Shown in pieces: positions 25,862 through 34,918 of a stretch of DNA of 64,000 nt. The DNA comes from Serratia ureilytica (GTDB lineage: Bacteria > Pseudomonadota > Gammaproteobacteria > Enterobacterales > Enterobacteriaceae): contig NZ_JABXOF010000011.1 in NCBI RefSeq assembly GCF_013375155.1, forward strand, positions 1-64,000, in the 5' to 3' direction. The stretch's first letter is position 1, and every line of letters begins with the position of its first letter. A program made the position numbers and the translations under genes. A model generated the notes under the pieces. It ran no database searches and had not been told where the DNA came from. It saw only the letters and a program-made list of their open reading frames with translations.

Positions 25862-26791
25862 ATGAAGCTGAAGAAACTGATCGCCGCCTCCGTACTGATG
25901 TGCATGCTGCCGGCCAGCGTGTTGGCGAAAGACATCAAGATCGGCGTTTCCATGGCTTACTTCGATGACAACTTCCTCACCATTCTGCGCCAGTCGATGC
26001 AAAACAAAATGAAAGCCGACGGCAACGTCAGCGGCCAGTTCGAAGACGCCAAGGGCGACATCGCGCAGCAAATTCAACAAATCGAAAACTTCGTCAGCCA
26101 GGGCGTCGACGCCATCATCCTCAACCCGGTGGATACTCAGGGCGTCAAGCCGATGATCAAATTGGCCGAGAACGCCAAAATCCCGCTGGTGTTCGTCAAC
26201 CGCAAGCCGGAAGTGACGCTCCCGGCCGGCATGGCCTACGTCGGCTCCGATTCCAAGCTGGCCGGCAAACTGCAGATGGAAGCGTTGGCCAAGCTGATGA
26301 ACGGCAAGGGCAACGTGATGATCCTGATGGGGGAATTGTCGAATGAATCGACCCGCGACCGCACCCGCGGCGTGGAAGAGGTGGCGGCCAACTATCCCGG
26401 CATCAAGATTGTCGATAAGCAAACCGCCAAGTGGACGCGTAAAGATGCGGTGGATATCACCACTGACTGGGTGCTGACCGGCCAGCAGATCGACGCCATC
26501 GCCTCCAACAACGATGAAATGGCCATCGGCGCCATCCTGGCGCTCAAGCAGGCTAAAAAGTCCGGCGTGCGGGTGGCCGGCGTGGATGGCACGCCCGATG
26601 CGCTGGAATTCATCAGAAAAGGCGATCTGGCGCTGAGCGTGTTCCAGGACGCCAAAGGCCAGGGCGAAGGCGCGGTGCAAACCGCCGTTCAGTTGGTGAA
26701 AGGCGAGAAGGTGGAGAGCAACGTGCTGATCCCTTATCAGTTGATCACCCAGGCCAATTACCAGCAATTCGCCGATAAAAACAAAAAATAA
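25862..26791 (+). CDS. Ribose-type sugar ABC transporter, periplasmic binding protein 1
   Basis: 309 residues: signal peptide MKLKKLIAASVLMCMLPASVLA, then a type I periplasmic-binding fold (RbsB class). IKIGVSMAYFDDNFLT opens the domain; FEDAKGDIAQQIQQIENF and GVDAIILNPVD are typical. Asn/Asp ligands appear in AYVGSD, NNDEMAIGA and GVDGTPDAL. The substrate is unknown. It is the first gene of a binding protein-ATPase-permease operon and has a close paralogue at the operon's end (29473-30393). Confidence 0.9.
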   Translation: MKLKKLIAASVLMCMLPASVLAKDIKIGVSMAYFDDNFLTILRQSMQNKMKADGNVSGQFEDAKGDIAQQIQQIENFVSQGVDAIILNPVDTQGVKPMIKLAENAKIPLVFVNRKPEVTLPAGMAYVGSDSKLAGKLQMEALAKLMNGKGNVMILMGELSNESTRDRTRGVEEVAANYPGIKIVDKQTAKWTRKDAVDITTDWVLTGQQIDAIASNNDEMAIGAILALKQAKKSGVRVAGVDGTPDALEFIRKGDLALSVFQDAKGQGEGAVQTAVQLVKGEKVESNVLIPYQLITQANYQQFADKNKK

Positions 26792-26866
26792 GCCTTGAAG
26801 CCTGCCGCAGGCGCTCCACCTGAGCGCCCGCCGCAGAAAACGTGGGTCAGTGCGGAGGTAAGCGGT

Positions 26867-28351
26867 ATGTACCCTTATGTTCTTGAGGCCGAAGGCATCA
26901 GCAAGCAGTTCCCCGGCGTCAAAGCGCTGGATAAGGTCTCGATTAAAATCAAACCCGGCAGCGTGCATGCGCTGATGGGCGAAAACGGCGCGGGCAAGTC
27001 GACGCTGATGAAATGCCTGATCGGCATCTATCACCCGGATGAGGGCTCGATCAAAATCAAAGGCCGGCCGGTGACCTTCAGCGACACGCTGCAGGCGCTG
27101 CATTCGGGCATTTCCATGATTCACCAGGAGCTGAACCTGGTGCCCTACATGACGGTGGCGGAAAACATCTGGCTGGGGCGTGAGCCGGCGCGGCTGGGGT
27201 TCGTCAACCACGAACAGCTGAATGAACAAACCCGCGAGCTGCTGGCGCGGCTGAACATCAAACTGCGGCCGGAAACGCTGGTGGGCGAACTGAGCATCGC
27301 CAGCCAGCAGATGGTGGAGATCGCCAAGGCCGTATCCTACAACGCCGACGTGCTGATCATGGATGAGCCGACCTCGGCGCTGACCGAAGGTGAAGTGGTG
27401 CACCTGTTCGCCATCATTCGCGAGCTGCGCGAGCAGGGCAAGGGCATCATTTACATCAGCCACAAGATGGACGAAATCTTCGCCATCACCGACGAAGTGA
27501 GCATTTTCCGCGACGGCACCTTCATCGCCTGCGACAAAACCGAAAATCTGACCAAACAGTCGCTGATCACCATGATGGTGGGGCGCGAGCTGACGCAGAT
27601 GTTCCCCAAATTCAACAACAACATCGGCGAGGAAGTGCTGCGGGTGGCCGGGTTGCGCCGCAGCGGCTGGTTCCACGACGTCTCGTTCAGCGTCAAACGC
27701 GGCGAGATCCTCGGCGTCGCCGGGCTGGTGGGCGCCGGACGCAGCGAAGTGATGGAAAGCCTGTTCGGCATGCACCCGGCGGACGGCGGCGAGATCTTTA
27801 TCGAAGGCCAGGCGGTGAAGGTGGATTCCCCGGCGAAGGCGATCGAGAGCGGGCTGGCGTTTCTCACCGAAGATCGCAAGAAGTCCGGCCTGTTTCTGGT
27901 GCTGTCGGTGGTCGAAAACATGAGCATCGTCAACCTGTCGGAATACATCGGCAAGAACGGCTTCGTCAGCCATGTGCAGATGGCCAAAGACTGCATGGCG
28001 CAGATCAAGAAGCTCAACATCAAAACGCCGACCATGGATCAGATCATCAATAACCTCAGCGGCGGCAACCAGCAGAAGGTGCTGATCGCGCGCTGGCTGC
28101 TGGCGCAGCCGAAAATCCTGATCCTCGACGAACCGACGCGCGGCATCGACGTGGGAGCCAAAGCGGAAATCTACCGCCTGATCAGCGAGCTGGCCAACCG
28201 CGGCGTCGCCATCATTCTGGTGTCTTCGGAGCTGCCGGAGATCCTCGGCATGAGCGATCGGGTGATGGTGATGCACGGCGGCCGCATCACCGGCATTTTG
28301 GACAAAGACGACGCGGACCAGGAAAAGATCCTGGCGCTGGCCTCAGAATAA
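26867..28351 (+). CDS. Ribose-type sugar ABC transporter, ATPase
   Basis: 494 residues with two ABC domains, as in RbsA/MglA. The first has Walker [10 protein letters not shown] (38-46), signature [14 protein letters not shown] and Walker [12 protein letters not shown]; the second has the degenerate GLVGAGRSE in place of Walker A, signature [14 protein letters not shown] and [14 protein letters not shown] 26867 is preferred because GCGGAGG precedes it. It energises uptake with the permease immediately downstream (15 bases apart). Confidence 0.92.
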   Translation: MYPYVLEAEGISKQFPGVKALDKVSIKIKPGSVHALMGENGAGKSTLMKCLIGIYHPDEGSIKIKGRPVTFSDTLQALHSGISMIHQELNLVPYMTVAENIWLGREPARLGFVNHEQLNEQTRELLARLNIKLRPETLVGELSIASQQMVEIAKAVSYNADVLIMDEPTSALTEGEVVHLFAIIRELREQGKGIIYISHKMDEIFAITDEVSIFRDGTFIACDKTENLTKQSLITMMVGRELTQMFPKFNNNIGEEVLRVAGLRRSGWFHDVSFSVKRGEILGVAGLVGAGRSEVMESLFGMHPADGGEIFIEGQAVKVDSPAKAIESGLAFLTEDRKKSGLFLVLSVVENMSIVNLSEYIGKNGFVSHVQMAKDCMAQIKKLNIKTPTMDQIINNLSGGNQQKVLIARWLLAQPKILILDEPTRGIDVGAKAEIYRLISELANRGVAIILVSSELPEILGMSDRVMVMHGGRITGILDKDDADQEKILALASE

Positions 28352-28366
28352 CGAAGGGTGAACATC

Positions 28367-29407
28367 ATGAGTAACGTAAAGATTGAGAAGCCGCTCTCCG
28401 CCGATTCAACGGGCAAGGGATCGCTGTTCTCCGGGCTGAGCGGCAAAATGCCGAAAGACACCGGTATTTTCATCGTGATGCTCGGCATTGCGCTGATCTT
28501 CGAAATCCTCGGCTGGTACATGCGCGATCAGTCGTTCCTGCTTAACCCGAACCGCCTGCTGCTGATCGTGCTGCAGGTGGCGATCATCGGCATCATCGCG
28601 GTGGGCGTCACCCAGGTCATCATCACCACCGGCATCGATCTCTCATCCGGTTCGCTGATTGCGTTGACCGCGGTGGTGGCGGCCAGCCTGGCGCAGACCT
28701 CGGACAGCATTTCGCCGATGTATCCGGGGCTGCTCGATCTGCCGGCGGCGATCCCGATCGGTGCGGGGATCGGGGTTGGCATCGTCTGCGGCTTTATCAA
28801 CGGCTTCCTGATCACCCGCACCGGCATTCCGCCGTTCATCGCCACGCTGGGGATGATGGTGTCGGCGCGCGGCCTGGCGCAGTACTACACCAAGGGCAAC
28901 CCGGTCAGCTTCCTGTCGGACGGCTTCACGTCAATCGGCCAGGGCGCGATGCCGGTGATCATCTTCCTGGTGATTGCGGTGATCTTCCATATCGCACTCA
29001 AGCACACCCGCTACGGCAAATACATCTACGCCATCGGCGGCAACATGACCTCGGCGCGGGTTTCCGGCATCAACGTCAATAAGTACCTGGTGACGGTTTA
29101 CACCATCGCCGGCGGGTTGGCGGGGCTGGCGGGCGTGGTGCTGGCGGCGCGCGTCAGCAGCGGCCAGTCGAGCATGGGCATGTCCTATGAGCTGGACGCC
29201 ATCGCCGCGGCGGTGATCGGCGGCAGCAGCCTGATGGGCGGCGTCGGGCGCATTACCGGCACGCTGATCGGCGCGGTGATCCTCGGCCTTATCAAAAGCG
29301 GCTTCACCTTTATCGGCGTCGATTCTTACATTCAGGACATCATCAAAGGCGTGATTATCGTCGCCGCCGTGTCGATCGACATGCGTCGCAACCGCAAAAA
29401 ACACTGA
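28367..29407 (+). CDS. Ribose-type sugar ABC transporter, permease
   Basis: 346 residues, RbsC-like, with 8-10 transmembrane segments. The conserved cytoplasmic stretches GIDLSSGSLIALTAVVAA and YAIGGNMTSARVSGINVNKYLVTVYTIAGGLAGLAGVVLAARVSSGQ (split across helices) identify the family. An N-terminal extension of about 30 polar residues precedes the first helix. The ATG at 28367 has AAGGG eight bases upstream. A terminator-like hairpin follows the stop before the second binding protein. Confidence 0.9.
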   Translation: MSNVKIEKPLSADSTGKGSLFSGLSGKMPKDTGIFIVMLGIALIFEILGWYMRDQSFLLNPNRLLLIVLQVAIIGIIAVGVTQVIITTGIDLSSGSLIALTAVVAASLAQTSDSISPMYPGLLDLPAAIPIGAGIGVGIVCGFINGFLITRTGIPPFIATLGMMVSARGLAQYYTKGNPVSFLSDGFTSIGQGAMPVIIFLVIAVIFHIALKHTRYGKYIYAIGGNMTSARVSGINVNKYLVTVYTIAGGLAGLAGVVLAARVSSGQSSMGMSYELDAIAAAVIGGSSLMGGVGRITGTLIGAVILGLIKSGFTFIGVDSYIQDIIKGVIIVAAVSIDMRRNRKKH

Positions 29408-29419
29408 TTGCCGTGAATT

Positions 29420-29455
29420 GCCGCCGGCGCCAAGGTTGGCCGGCGGCGTTTTTTT
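29420..29455 (+). terminator. Terminator/attenuator inside the ABC operon
   Basis: GCCGCCGGC/GCCGGCGGC, a 9-bp stem, followed by a run of seven T. It lies between the permease and the second binding protein, so the latter may depend on read-through or RNA processing. Confidence 0.8.
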
Positions 29456-29472
29456 ACCCGGGGGGACACATC

Positions 29473-30393
29473 ATGAACTTTCTGAAAGGGCTGTGGCTGG
29501 CGGCGGCGCTGTGCGCTTCCGCGCCGGCATGGGCGCAAACCATCGGCGTATCGATGGCCTATTTCGACCAGAACTTCCTCACCATTATCCGGCAGGCGAT
29601 CGACAAGGAGGCCAAAGCGCGCGGCATTACCGTGCAGTTTGAGGACGCGCGCGGCGACGTCGGCCGCCAGACCGATCAGGTGCAGAGCTTTATCAGCGCC
29701 GGGGTGGACGCGATTATCGTCGATCCGGTCAACTCGGCCAGCACGCCGGTGATGACCAAAATGGTGCAGGCCGCCGGCGTGCCGCTGGTATACGTGAACC
29801 GCACGCCGGGCGACGCCAGGCTGCCGCAGGGGGTGGTGTTCGTCGGCTCCGACGAGCGGGAGTCCGGCACGCTGCAGATGGAAGAACTGGCGCGGCTGGC
29901 TAACTATCAGGGCAATGTGGCGGTGATGATCGGCAACCTGACCGACGCCGGCGCGCTGCAGCGCACCAAAGACGTGGAGCAGGTGGTGGCCAAATACCCG
30001 AAGATGAAGGTGGTGCAGAAACAGAGCGCCAACTATTCACGCAGTGAAGGTATGGACCTGATGATGAACTGGCTGACCAACGGCGAAACGATCGACATCG
30101 TCGCCGCCAACAATGACGAGATGGCGATCGGCGCGATCATGGCGCTGCAGCAGGCCGGCAAAGCGGACAAGAACGTGCTGATCGGCGGCATCGACGCCAC
30201 GCCCGACGGCCTCAAGGCGCTGGCCTCCGGCAAGATGCAGGTCACGGTGTTCCAGGATGCGGTCGGCCAGGGCAAGGCGTCGGTCGATGTGGCGCAGCGC
30301 ATGATCAACGGCGAAAAGCTTGAGCCGTATTACTGGATCCCGTTCGAGTTGGTGACGCCGGCCAATCAGGAGAAATACGAGGCCAAACCGTGA
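29473..30393 (+). CDS. Ribose-type sugar ABC transporter, periplasmic binding protein 2
   Basis: 306 residues, signal peptide MNFLKGLWLAAALCASAPAWA. The mature protein is a clear paralogue of the product of 25862-26791: IGVSMAYFDQNFLTI, QFEDARGDV, SAGVDAIIVDPVN, VFVGSDERESGTLQMEELA and NNDEMAIGAIMAL line up throughout. Two binding proteins on one ATPase/permease suggest either two ligands or dose control. A hairpin with T tract precedes the gene, so its level may be set separately. Confidence 0.88.
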   Translation: MNFLKGLWLAAALCASAPAWAQTIGVSMAYFDQNFLTIIRQAIDKEAKARGITVQFEDARGDVGRQTDQVQSFISAGVDAIIVDPVNSASTPVMTKMVQAAGVPLVYVNRTPGDARLPQGVVFVGSDERESGTLQMEELARLANYQGNVAVMIGNLTDAGALQRTKDVEQVVAKYPKMKVVQKQSANYSRSEGMDLMMNWLTNGETIDIVAANNDEMAIGAIMALQQAGKADKNVLIGGIDATPDGLKALASGKMQVTVFQDAVGQGKASVDVAQRMINGEKLEPYYWIPFELVTPANQEKYEAKP

Positions 30394-30419
30394 GTTCGCC
30401 GTCGGATCCGCGTTGCCGG

Positions 30420-30442
30420 GGCGCTGCTTGCAGCGCCTTTTT
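30420..30442 (+). terminator. Terminator after the second binding protein
   Basis: GGCGCTGC/GCAGCGCC tight hairpin followed by five T. Confidence 0.8.
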
Positions 30443-30530
30443 CATGGCGCCAATTGCATGTCCGCTTGCGGCCAGCGCTGCGCCGGATGTTGCGTCACAC
30501 TGAGGCTCTTTTACGGTGTGAGGATAAGAG

Positions 30531-31295
30531 ATGAACGCATTGAACGGTAAGGTGGCGGTGATTGGCGGCGCCAGTTCGGGGATCGGGCGGGCGGCGGCGC
30601 TGTTGTTCGCCCGGCAGGGGGCGACGCTGGTGCTGGGCGCCCGGCGCGAGCGGCTACTGGCTGAACTGGTGGGGGACATTCGGCGCGAGGGCGGCCGGGC
30701 GTTGGCGGTAGCCGGTGACGTGCGCGATGAAGCCTTCGCCGAACGGTTGACCGCGACGGCCATCGATGAATTCGGCGGGCTGGATATCGCCTTCAACAAC
30801 GCCGGCACGTTGGGGCCGCTGGGGCCGTCGCTGGCGCTCAGCGCGTCAGAATGGCGCGACGTGCTGGAAACCAACCTGTCCAGCGCTTACTACAGCGCCA
30901 AATATCAAATCCCCGCCATGCAGGCGCGCGGCGCGGGCTCGGTGATCTTCACCTCTACGTTCGTCGGCCACACCGCGGCGTTTCCCGGTACGGCGGCCTA
31001 TGCGGCCAGCAAATCGGGGCTGATCGGCCTGACGCAGGCGCTGGCGGTGGAATTTGGCGGACACGGCATTCGGGTGAACGCGCTGCTGCCGGGGGGCACC
31101 GACACGGCGATGGGGCGGCAGATGAGCAATACCCCGGAAGCATTGGCGCAGGTGGCCCAGCTGCACGCGCTGAAGCGGTTGGCGATGCCGGAGGAGATCG
31201 CGCAGGCGGCGCTGTATTTGGCGTCTGACGCTTCCTCGTTCGTCACCGGCACCGCAATGCTGGTGGACGGCGGCGTTTCCATCCAGCGCGGCTGA
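30531..31295 (+). CDS. SDR-family oxidoreductase
   Basis: A 254-residue classical short-chain dehydrogenase/reductase. The cofactor motif GGASSGIGRAA lies at 12-22, NNAG near 92, and the catalytic Ser-Tyr-Lys as STFVG..YAASK (Tyr about 159, Lys about 163). The Arg-rich segment GARRERL after beta-2 suggests NADP(H). The substrate is unknown; the C-terminal FVTGTAMLVDGGVSIQRG is family-standard. AGGATAAGAG precedes the ATG. It is convergent with nlpA. Confidence 0.9.
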   Translation: MNALNGKVAVIGGASSGIGRAAALLFARQGATLVLGARRERLLAELVGDIRREGGRALAVAGDVRDEAFAERLTATAIDEFGGLDIAFNNAGTLGPLGPSLALSASEWRDVLETNLSSAYYSAKYQIPAMQARGAGSVIFTSTFVGHTAAFPGTAAYAASKSGLIGLTQALAVEFGGHGIRVNALLPGGTDTAMGRQMSNTPEALAQVAQLHALKRLAMPEEIAQAALYLASDASSFVTGTAMLVDGGVSIQRG

Positions 31296-31305
31296 GGCTG
31301 TCATC

Positions 31306-31328
31306 GCCCGTGGCCAGGCGCCACGGGC
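31306..31328. terminator. Hairpin between the SDR gene and nlpA
   Basis: GCCCGTGG/CCACGGGC with a 7-base loop, between convergent genes, without a long T tract. Confidence 0.55.
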
Positions 31329-31341
31329 CCTACGCGCGGCG

Positions 31342-32157
31342 TTACCAGCCTTTGACGGCGTCGCCCTTGTAGATTTCGGCGGCGCTGGCCGCCACTTCAT
31401 CGGTCTGATAGGCCTTGACCAGATCCTTCACTTTCTCGCTGTCTTTGTTGTCGATGCGGCTGGCGAAGATGTTGACGTAAGGCGAGTTTTTGTCCTCGAC
31501 AAACAGCCCGTCCTTCGCCGGCGACAGACCGATCTGGCTGGAATAGTTGGTGTTGATGATCGCCAGCGTCACCTGCTGGTCGTCCAGCGCGCGCGGCAGC
31601 TGCGGCGCTTCAATCTCGACGATTTTCAGCTTTTTCGGGTTGCTGACGATGTCCAACGCGGTCGGCAGCAGGCCGACGCCGTCTTTCAGCGTAATCAGCC
31701 CCTGTTTTTGCAACAGCAGCAGCGAGCGGCCCAGGTTGGTCGGATCGTTCGGCACCGCCACCTGCGCGCCGTCCGGCAGTTGGCTGAGCGCGGTGATTTT
31801 CTTCGAATAGCCGGCGATCGGGTAGACGAAGGTGTTGCCTACCGCCGCCAGTTTGTAGCCGCGCTCCTGCATCTGTTTGTCCAGATACGGCTTGTGTTGG
31901 AAGGCGTTGACGTCCAGATCGCCGTTGTTCAGCGCTTCGTTCGGCAGCACGTAATCGTTGAAGGTCACCACCTCCACGTCCAGATCGTATTTCTGCTTGG
32001 CCACTTTCTGCACCACCGCCCACAGCGACTGATCGATGCCGGCGCTGATGCCGACCTTGATGTGGTGATCGTCCTGTGCGGTCGGGCCGCAGGCGGTCAG
32101 CAACAGCGTGCCGGCGGCGGCCAGCGCCAGCGTGAGGTTTTTCAGCGTAAATGTCAT
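31342..32157 (-). CDS. nlpA: NlpA/MetQ-family substrate-binding lipoprotein
   Basis: 271 residues (E. coli NlpA 272). The signal peptide ends in lipobox LTAC at about 20-23, so it is a lipoprotein. The domain matches methionine-binding MetQ proteins: IKVGISAGIDQSLW, AFQHKPYLDKQM, VAVPNDPTNLGRSLLLLQ and NTNYSSQIGL. No metN/metI genes adjoin, which argues for the orphan NlpA rather than MetQ, although NlpA can also work with MetNI. Monocistronic. Confidence 0.82.
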   Translation of the reverse strand: MTFTLKNLTLALAAAGTLLLTACGPTAQDDHHIKVGISAGIDQSLWAVVQKVAKQKYDLDVEVVTFNDYVLPNEALNNGDLDVNAFQHKPYLDKQMQERGYKLAAVGNTFVYPIAGYSKKITALSQLPDGAQVAVPNDPTNLGRSLLLLQKQGLITLKDGVGLLPTALDIVSNPKKLKIVEIEAPQLPRALDDQQVTLAIINTNYSSQIGLSPAKDGLFVEDKNSPYVNIFASRIDNKDSEKVKDLVKAYQTDEVAASAAEIYKGDAVKGW

Positions 32158-32393
32158 TTTCCCAGGGTCCTTGTCAACATTGCCTGCTAATTTAGGCGGG
32201 CAGAATAGTGGCAGTGACTGTAGGTAATCGCTGAGCTAAAACAAAATACTGATTCACTATGACTAATAGCGATTGGCTATGAGTAGCCGCCGCCCGGCGC
32301 GATGCGGATTGCTTTGACGGCGAATCGGCGGGCTTATTATGATAGCCGCTGGCCCGCGAGGGCAGACTGGGTACTGAAACGAAGGAAAAGACA

Positions 32394-32912
32394 ATGCGAT
32401 TGAACACTTGGAGCAAGGCGCTGCTGCCGCTGGTGGTGTTGGCCTGCGTCTCGGCGACTCAGGTTCGGGCGGCGGAGAGCGATACCGGGCCGATCCCTAA
32501 ACAGCTGCTGGGCAACTGGCGCGTCAGCAAAATCGTGCCGACCCAAACCACCGGCTGCTGGGATCAGCAGCAGGCGCAGAGCCTGATCGGCGGCAAGATC
32601 AGCTATAAAGCGGATGCGTTCAGCTGGAACGGCACGGCGCTGAAAAGCGAGGGGGCTACCGTCAGCACCGTAGAGGCGCAGGAGTTTGTCGAGGACAACG
32701 CCGGCAGCAGTTCCTACATCGATTTCCCGATGCTGGGCATCAGCACGCCGTCGGTCGAGCGCGTGGCCATTCAGCATGCCGATATCGCTATCAAAGGCAT
32801 CACCGATCAAGGCACCGAAGGGGTGCCCGGCGACAACGTGCTGGTGAAAGACGCCAACACGCTGATCCTGTCGTTGTGCAACGTCTGGTTTGAGGCGCAG
32901 CGCGAGAAGTAA
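32394..32912 (+). CDS. Hypothetical exported protein, 172 residues
   Basis: The signal peptide MRLNTWSKALLPLVVLACVSATQVRA gives a mature periplasmic protein of about 146 residues with two Cys (TGCWDQQ and LSLCNVW) probably bridged. It opens with PKQLLGNWRVSKIVPTQTTGCW, a lipocalin-like phrasing in which GNW leads a small beta-barrel, but I cannot assign a family. AAGGA precedes the ATG. A GC hairpin follows. Confidence 0.7.
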   Translation: MRLNTWSKALLPLVVLACVSATQVRAAESDTGPIPKQLLGNWRVSKIVPTQTTGCWDQQQAQSLIGGKISYKADAFSWNGTALKSEGATVSTVEAQEFVEDNAGSSSYIDFPMLGISTPSVERVAIQHADIAIKGITDQGTEGVPGDNVLVKDANTLILSLCNVWFEAQREK

Positions 32913-32923
32913 TTTCTGCCTTC

Positions 32924-32945
32924 AGCCCCGGCAACGGGGCTTTCC
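32924..32945 (+). terminator. Hairpin terminator after the exported protein gene
   Basis: AGCCCCG/CGGGGCT with a GCAA loop and a short T tract. Confidence 0.65.
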
Positions 32946-33059
32946 CACCGCATCACCTCCCGCCACGAGTGCCATTTCTGAACTAAAATTAACCATAACG
33001 ATATGACCCCGGCGTGATATCGGAGCCTCGGCTCTACCGAGTCCATGACAGGAGGCGCT

Positions 33060-33485
33060 ATGTGTTACCACCATATTGTCATCGCCACCGATCTGAGCGA
33101 TGACGGCAAACGGCTGGTCGAAAAGGGGGCGCTGCTGGCGGAAGCGCTGAAGGCCAAACTCTCGCTGATCTATGTGGACGTTCACTACGACACCTACCAC
33201 GCGGCGATCGGCTTTTCGGAGCGCAGCGACGACGGCGTGCCGTTCGAAGAGAAGATCCGCAAAGAGCTGGAACCCACCACGCAAAACGTCAATTACCCGA
33301 TCGCGGAAGTGATTATCGGGCGCGGCGGCTTCGTTGACGAACTGCGCACGGCGATCGTGGATAAAGACATCGATCTGCTGGTGTTCGGCCATCACCACGA
33401 TCTGTGGAGCAATCTGTTTTCTTCCACCCGCAGCGCCATCAACCAGTTGAATATCGACGTGCTGGTGATCCCGATCCGTTCATAA
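33060..33485 (+). CDS. Universal stress protein, UspA family
   Basis: A 141-residue UspA-fold protein. IVIATDLSDDGKRLVEKGALLAEALKAKLSLIYVDVH is the family N-terminus. The C-terminal nucleotide-binding motif G-2x-G-9x-G-S/T of ATP-binding Usps is replaced by GHHHDLWSNLFSSTRSAINQLNIDVLVIPI, the UspA/C/D-like HHH..SSTR pattern of non-ATP-binding members. GGAGG fixes the start at 33060. Likely growth-arrest induced, but no promoter could be assigned. Confidence 0.88.
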   Translation: MCYHHIVIATDLSDDGKRLVEKGALLAEALKAKLSLIYVDVHYDTYHAAIGFSERSDDGVPFEEKIRKELEPTTQNVNYPIAEVIIGRGGFVDELRTAIVDKDIDLLVFGHHHDLWSNLFSSTRSAINQLNIDVLVIPIRS

Positions 33486-33508
33486 GCGCGATCATGCCTC
33501 GTCCATTC

Positions 33509-33537
33509 ACTCCGCGCTGCGGCGCGGAGTTTCTTTT
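33509..33537 (+). terminator. Terminator of the usp gene
   Basis: ACTCCGCGC/GCGCGGAGT hairpin followed by TTCTTTT. Confidence 0.82.
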
Positions 33538-33595
33538 GCAGCAAAAAATGCCTTGCTCGGTTGCATAATACATAAGTGAATACTAATGTGTTTGT

Positions 33596-33910
33596 ATGAA
33601 CGAAAATGACATCTTCAAGGCGTTGGCCGATCCGACCCGCCGCTGCATCTTCGACAAACTCGCCGCCGGCAGCATGAACGCCAGCGCGCTGCGCGAAGGC
33701 CTGACCATCAGCCAGTCGGCGATGTCGCAACACCTGGCGGTGCTGCGCAATGCCGGACTGGTGCGCGAGGCGAAACAGGGGCGCTTCGTCAATTACCAGG
33801 TCGACCCGGAGGGGCTGGCGCAGATCGCGCAGTGGCTGGCGAAGTACCGTGCTTACTGGCCGGCGCGCATCGACGCGCTGCAAACCTTGCTGAAGGACAT
33901 GGATCAATGA
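33596..33910 (+). CDS. ArsR-family transcriptional regulator
   Basis: A 104-residue winged-helix regulator: DIFKALADPTRRCIFDKL at the start, recognition helix region ISQSAMSQHLAVLRNAGLV and wing AKQGRFVNYQV. No metal-binding Cys pair is present, so it is probably not a metal sensor. It overlaps the next gene (SRPBCC) by four bases (ATGA), the common ArsR-SRPBCC arrangement in which the regulator controls the pair. AT-rich palindromic sequence ATACA..TGTAT around 33565-33597 may be its operator. Confidence 0.88.
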   Translation: MNENDIFKALADPTRRCIFDKLAAGSMNASALREGLTISQSAMSQHLAVLRNAGLVREAKQGRFVNYQVDPEGLAQIAQWLAKYRAYWPARIDALQTLLKDMDQ

Positions 33911-34236
33911 ACAAACAGGCCGAGCCGCCGCCGCATGAACGGCTGGTGTTGGAATATTCGCTTGATGCGCCGCCGGAAAAAGTGTGGCGAGCGCTCAGCG
34001 TGCCCGAATTGCGCGAGCAGTGGCTGCCGACGGGAGATCTGGCGCAGGCAGAACCGTTGGCCGCCACGCCGGGCGAAGCGGTGAGCTATCGCCTGCGCGA
34101 CGACCAACCGCCGTTTCTCGAAAGCGTCGTCACCCTGCAGATCGTGCCGGACGCCGGCGGCGGCAGCCTGCTGCGGATTATCCACCAGCTCGACGCCGCC
34201 AACGATGGCCCGACGACGGTAATGCGCGCCGCCTGA
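33907..34236 (+). CDS. SRPBCC/AHSA1-domain protein, short form
   Basis: 109 residues, starting ERLVLEYSLDAPPEKVWRALSVPELREQWL, the N-terminus of AHSA1/START-like SRPBCC domains that bind hydrophobic ligands. Family members in ArsR pairs usually run to about 140-160 residues. This one stops at QLDAANDGPTTVMRAA, before the usual C-terminal helix, so it is short or possibly truncated. It is coupled to the ArsR gene by a four-base overlap. The ligand is unknown. Confidence 0.8.
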   Translation: MNKQAEPPPHERLVLEYSLDAPPEKVWRALSVPELREQWLPTGDLAQAEPLAATPGEAVSYRLRDDQPPFLESVVTLQIVPDAGGGSLLRIIHQLDAANDGPTTVMRAA

Positions 34237-34281
34237 CGCGTTAAACACCTTTCTCTTTGTTGCCAACCCAGGAGTTCACCG

Positions 34282-34875
34282 ATGCGTGAGAAGATGATGC
34301 TCGTCCCGATGGTGGTGGAGCAGACCAGCCGGGGAGAACGTTCCTTTGACATTTACTCGCGCCTGCTGCGCGATCGGATCGTGTTCCTCAACGGCGAAGT
34401 CAACGATGACGTGGCCGAAATGCTGTGCGCCCAGCTGCTGTTTCTGGAAGCGGAAAACCCGGAAAAACCGGTCCACCTGTACATCAACTCGCCGGGCGGG
34501 GCGATCACCAGCGGGCTGGCGATTTACGACACCATGCAGTATATCCGTGCCCCGGTGCATACGCTGTGCATGGGCACCGCGCGCTCGATGGGGTCGTTCC
34601 TGCTGATGGCCGGTGAGCCGGGGCACCGCATGGCGCTGCCCAACGCCAGTCTGCATGTGCACCAACCGCTGGGCGGCTTTCAGGGGCAGGCGTCCGACAT
34701 TCTGATCCAGGCAGAGGAAATGAAACGCACCAAAGACCGGGTGATCCGGCTGTATGCCCAACATTGTGGCCTGAGCGAAGAGGAAGTGGAGCGGGTGTTG
34801 GATCGCGATCGCTTTATGACCGCCGACGAAGCGGCGGCCTGGGGATTGATCGATCGGGTATTGCGGGCGCGGTGA
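34282..34875 (+). CDS. ClpP-family serine peptidase (paralogue)
   Basis: 197 residues, close to the ClpP length. The catalytic triad is intact: Ser102 (ARSMGSFLL), His127 (LHVHQPLGG) and Asp176 (LDRDRFM). [21 protein letters not shown] and [22 protein letters not shown] are canonical. Differences from housekeeping ClpP ([22 protein letters not shown]) and the absence of clpX/lon nearby show it is an additional ClpP. It may form mixed or separate rings; a partner ATPase is not evident. An AGGAG site precedes the ATG. Confidence 0.87.
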   Translation: MREKMMLVPMVVEQTSRGERSFDIYSRLLRDRIVFLNGEVNDDVAEMLCAQLLFLEAENPEKPVHLYINSPGGAITSGLAIYDTMQYIRAPVHTLCMGTARSMGSFLLMAGEPGHRMALPNASLHVHQPLGGFQGQASDILIQAEEMKRTKDRVIRLYAQHCGLSEEEVERVLDRDRFMTADEAAAWGLIDRVLRAR

Positions 34876-34918
34876 GTGTCGGCTCCGATAGCGGAATGAA
34901 GGGGGCAATATCACTCGA

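Noticed and set aside
25817-28276. An 819-codon open frame on the minus strand opposite the ABC binding protein and ATPase genes
   Set aside because: It is a shadow caused by high GC at third codon positions; the translation is His/Gln/Asp-rich without domains, and the plus strand has clear genes.
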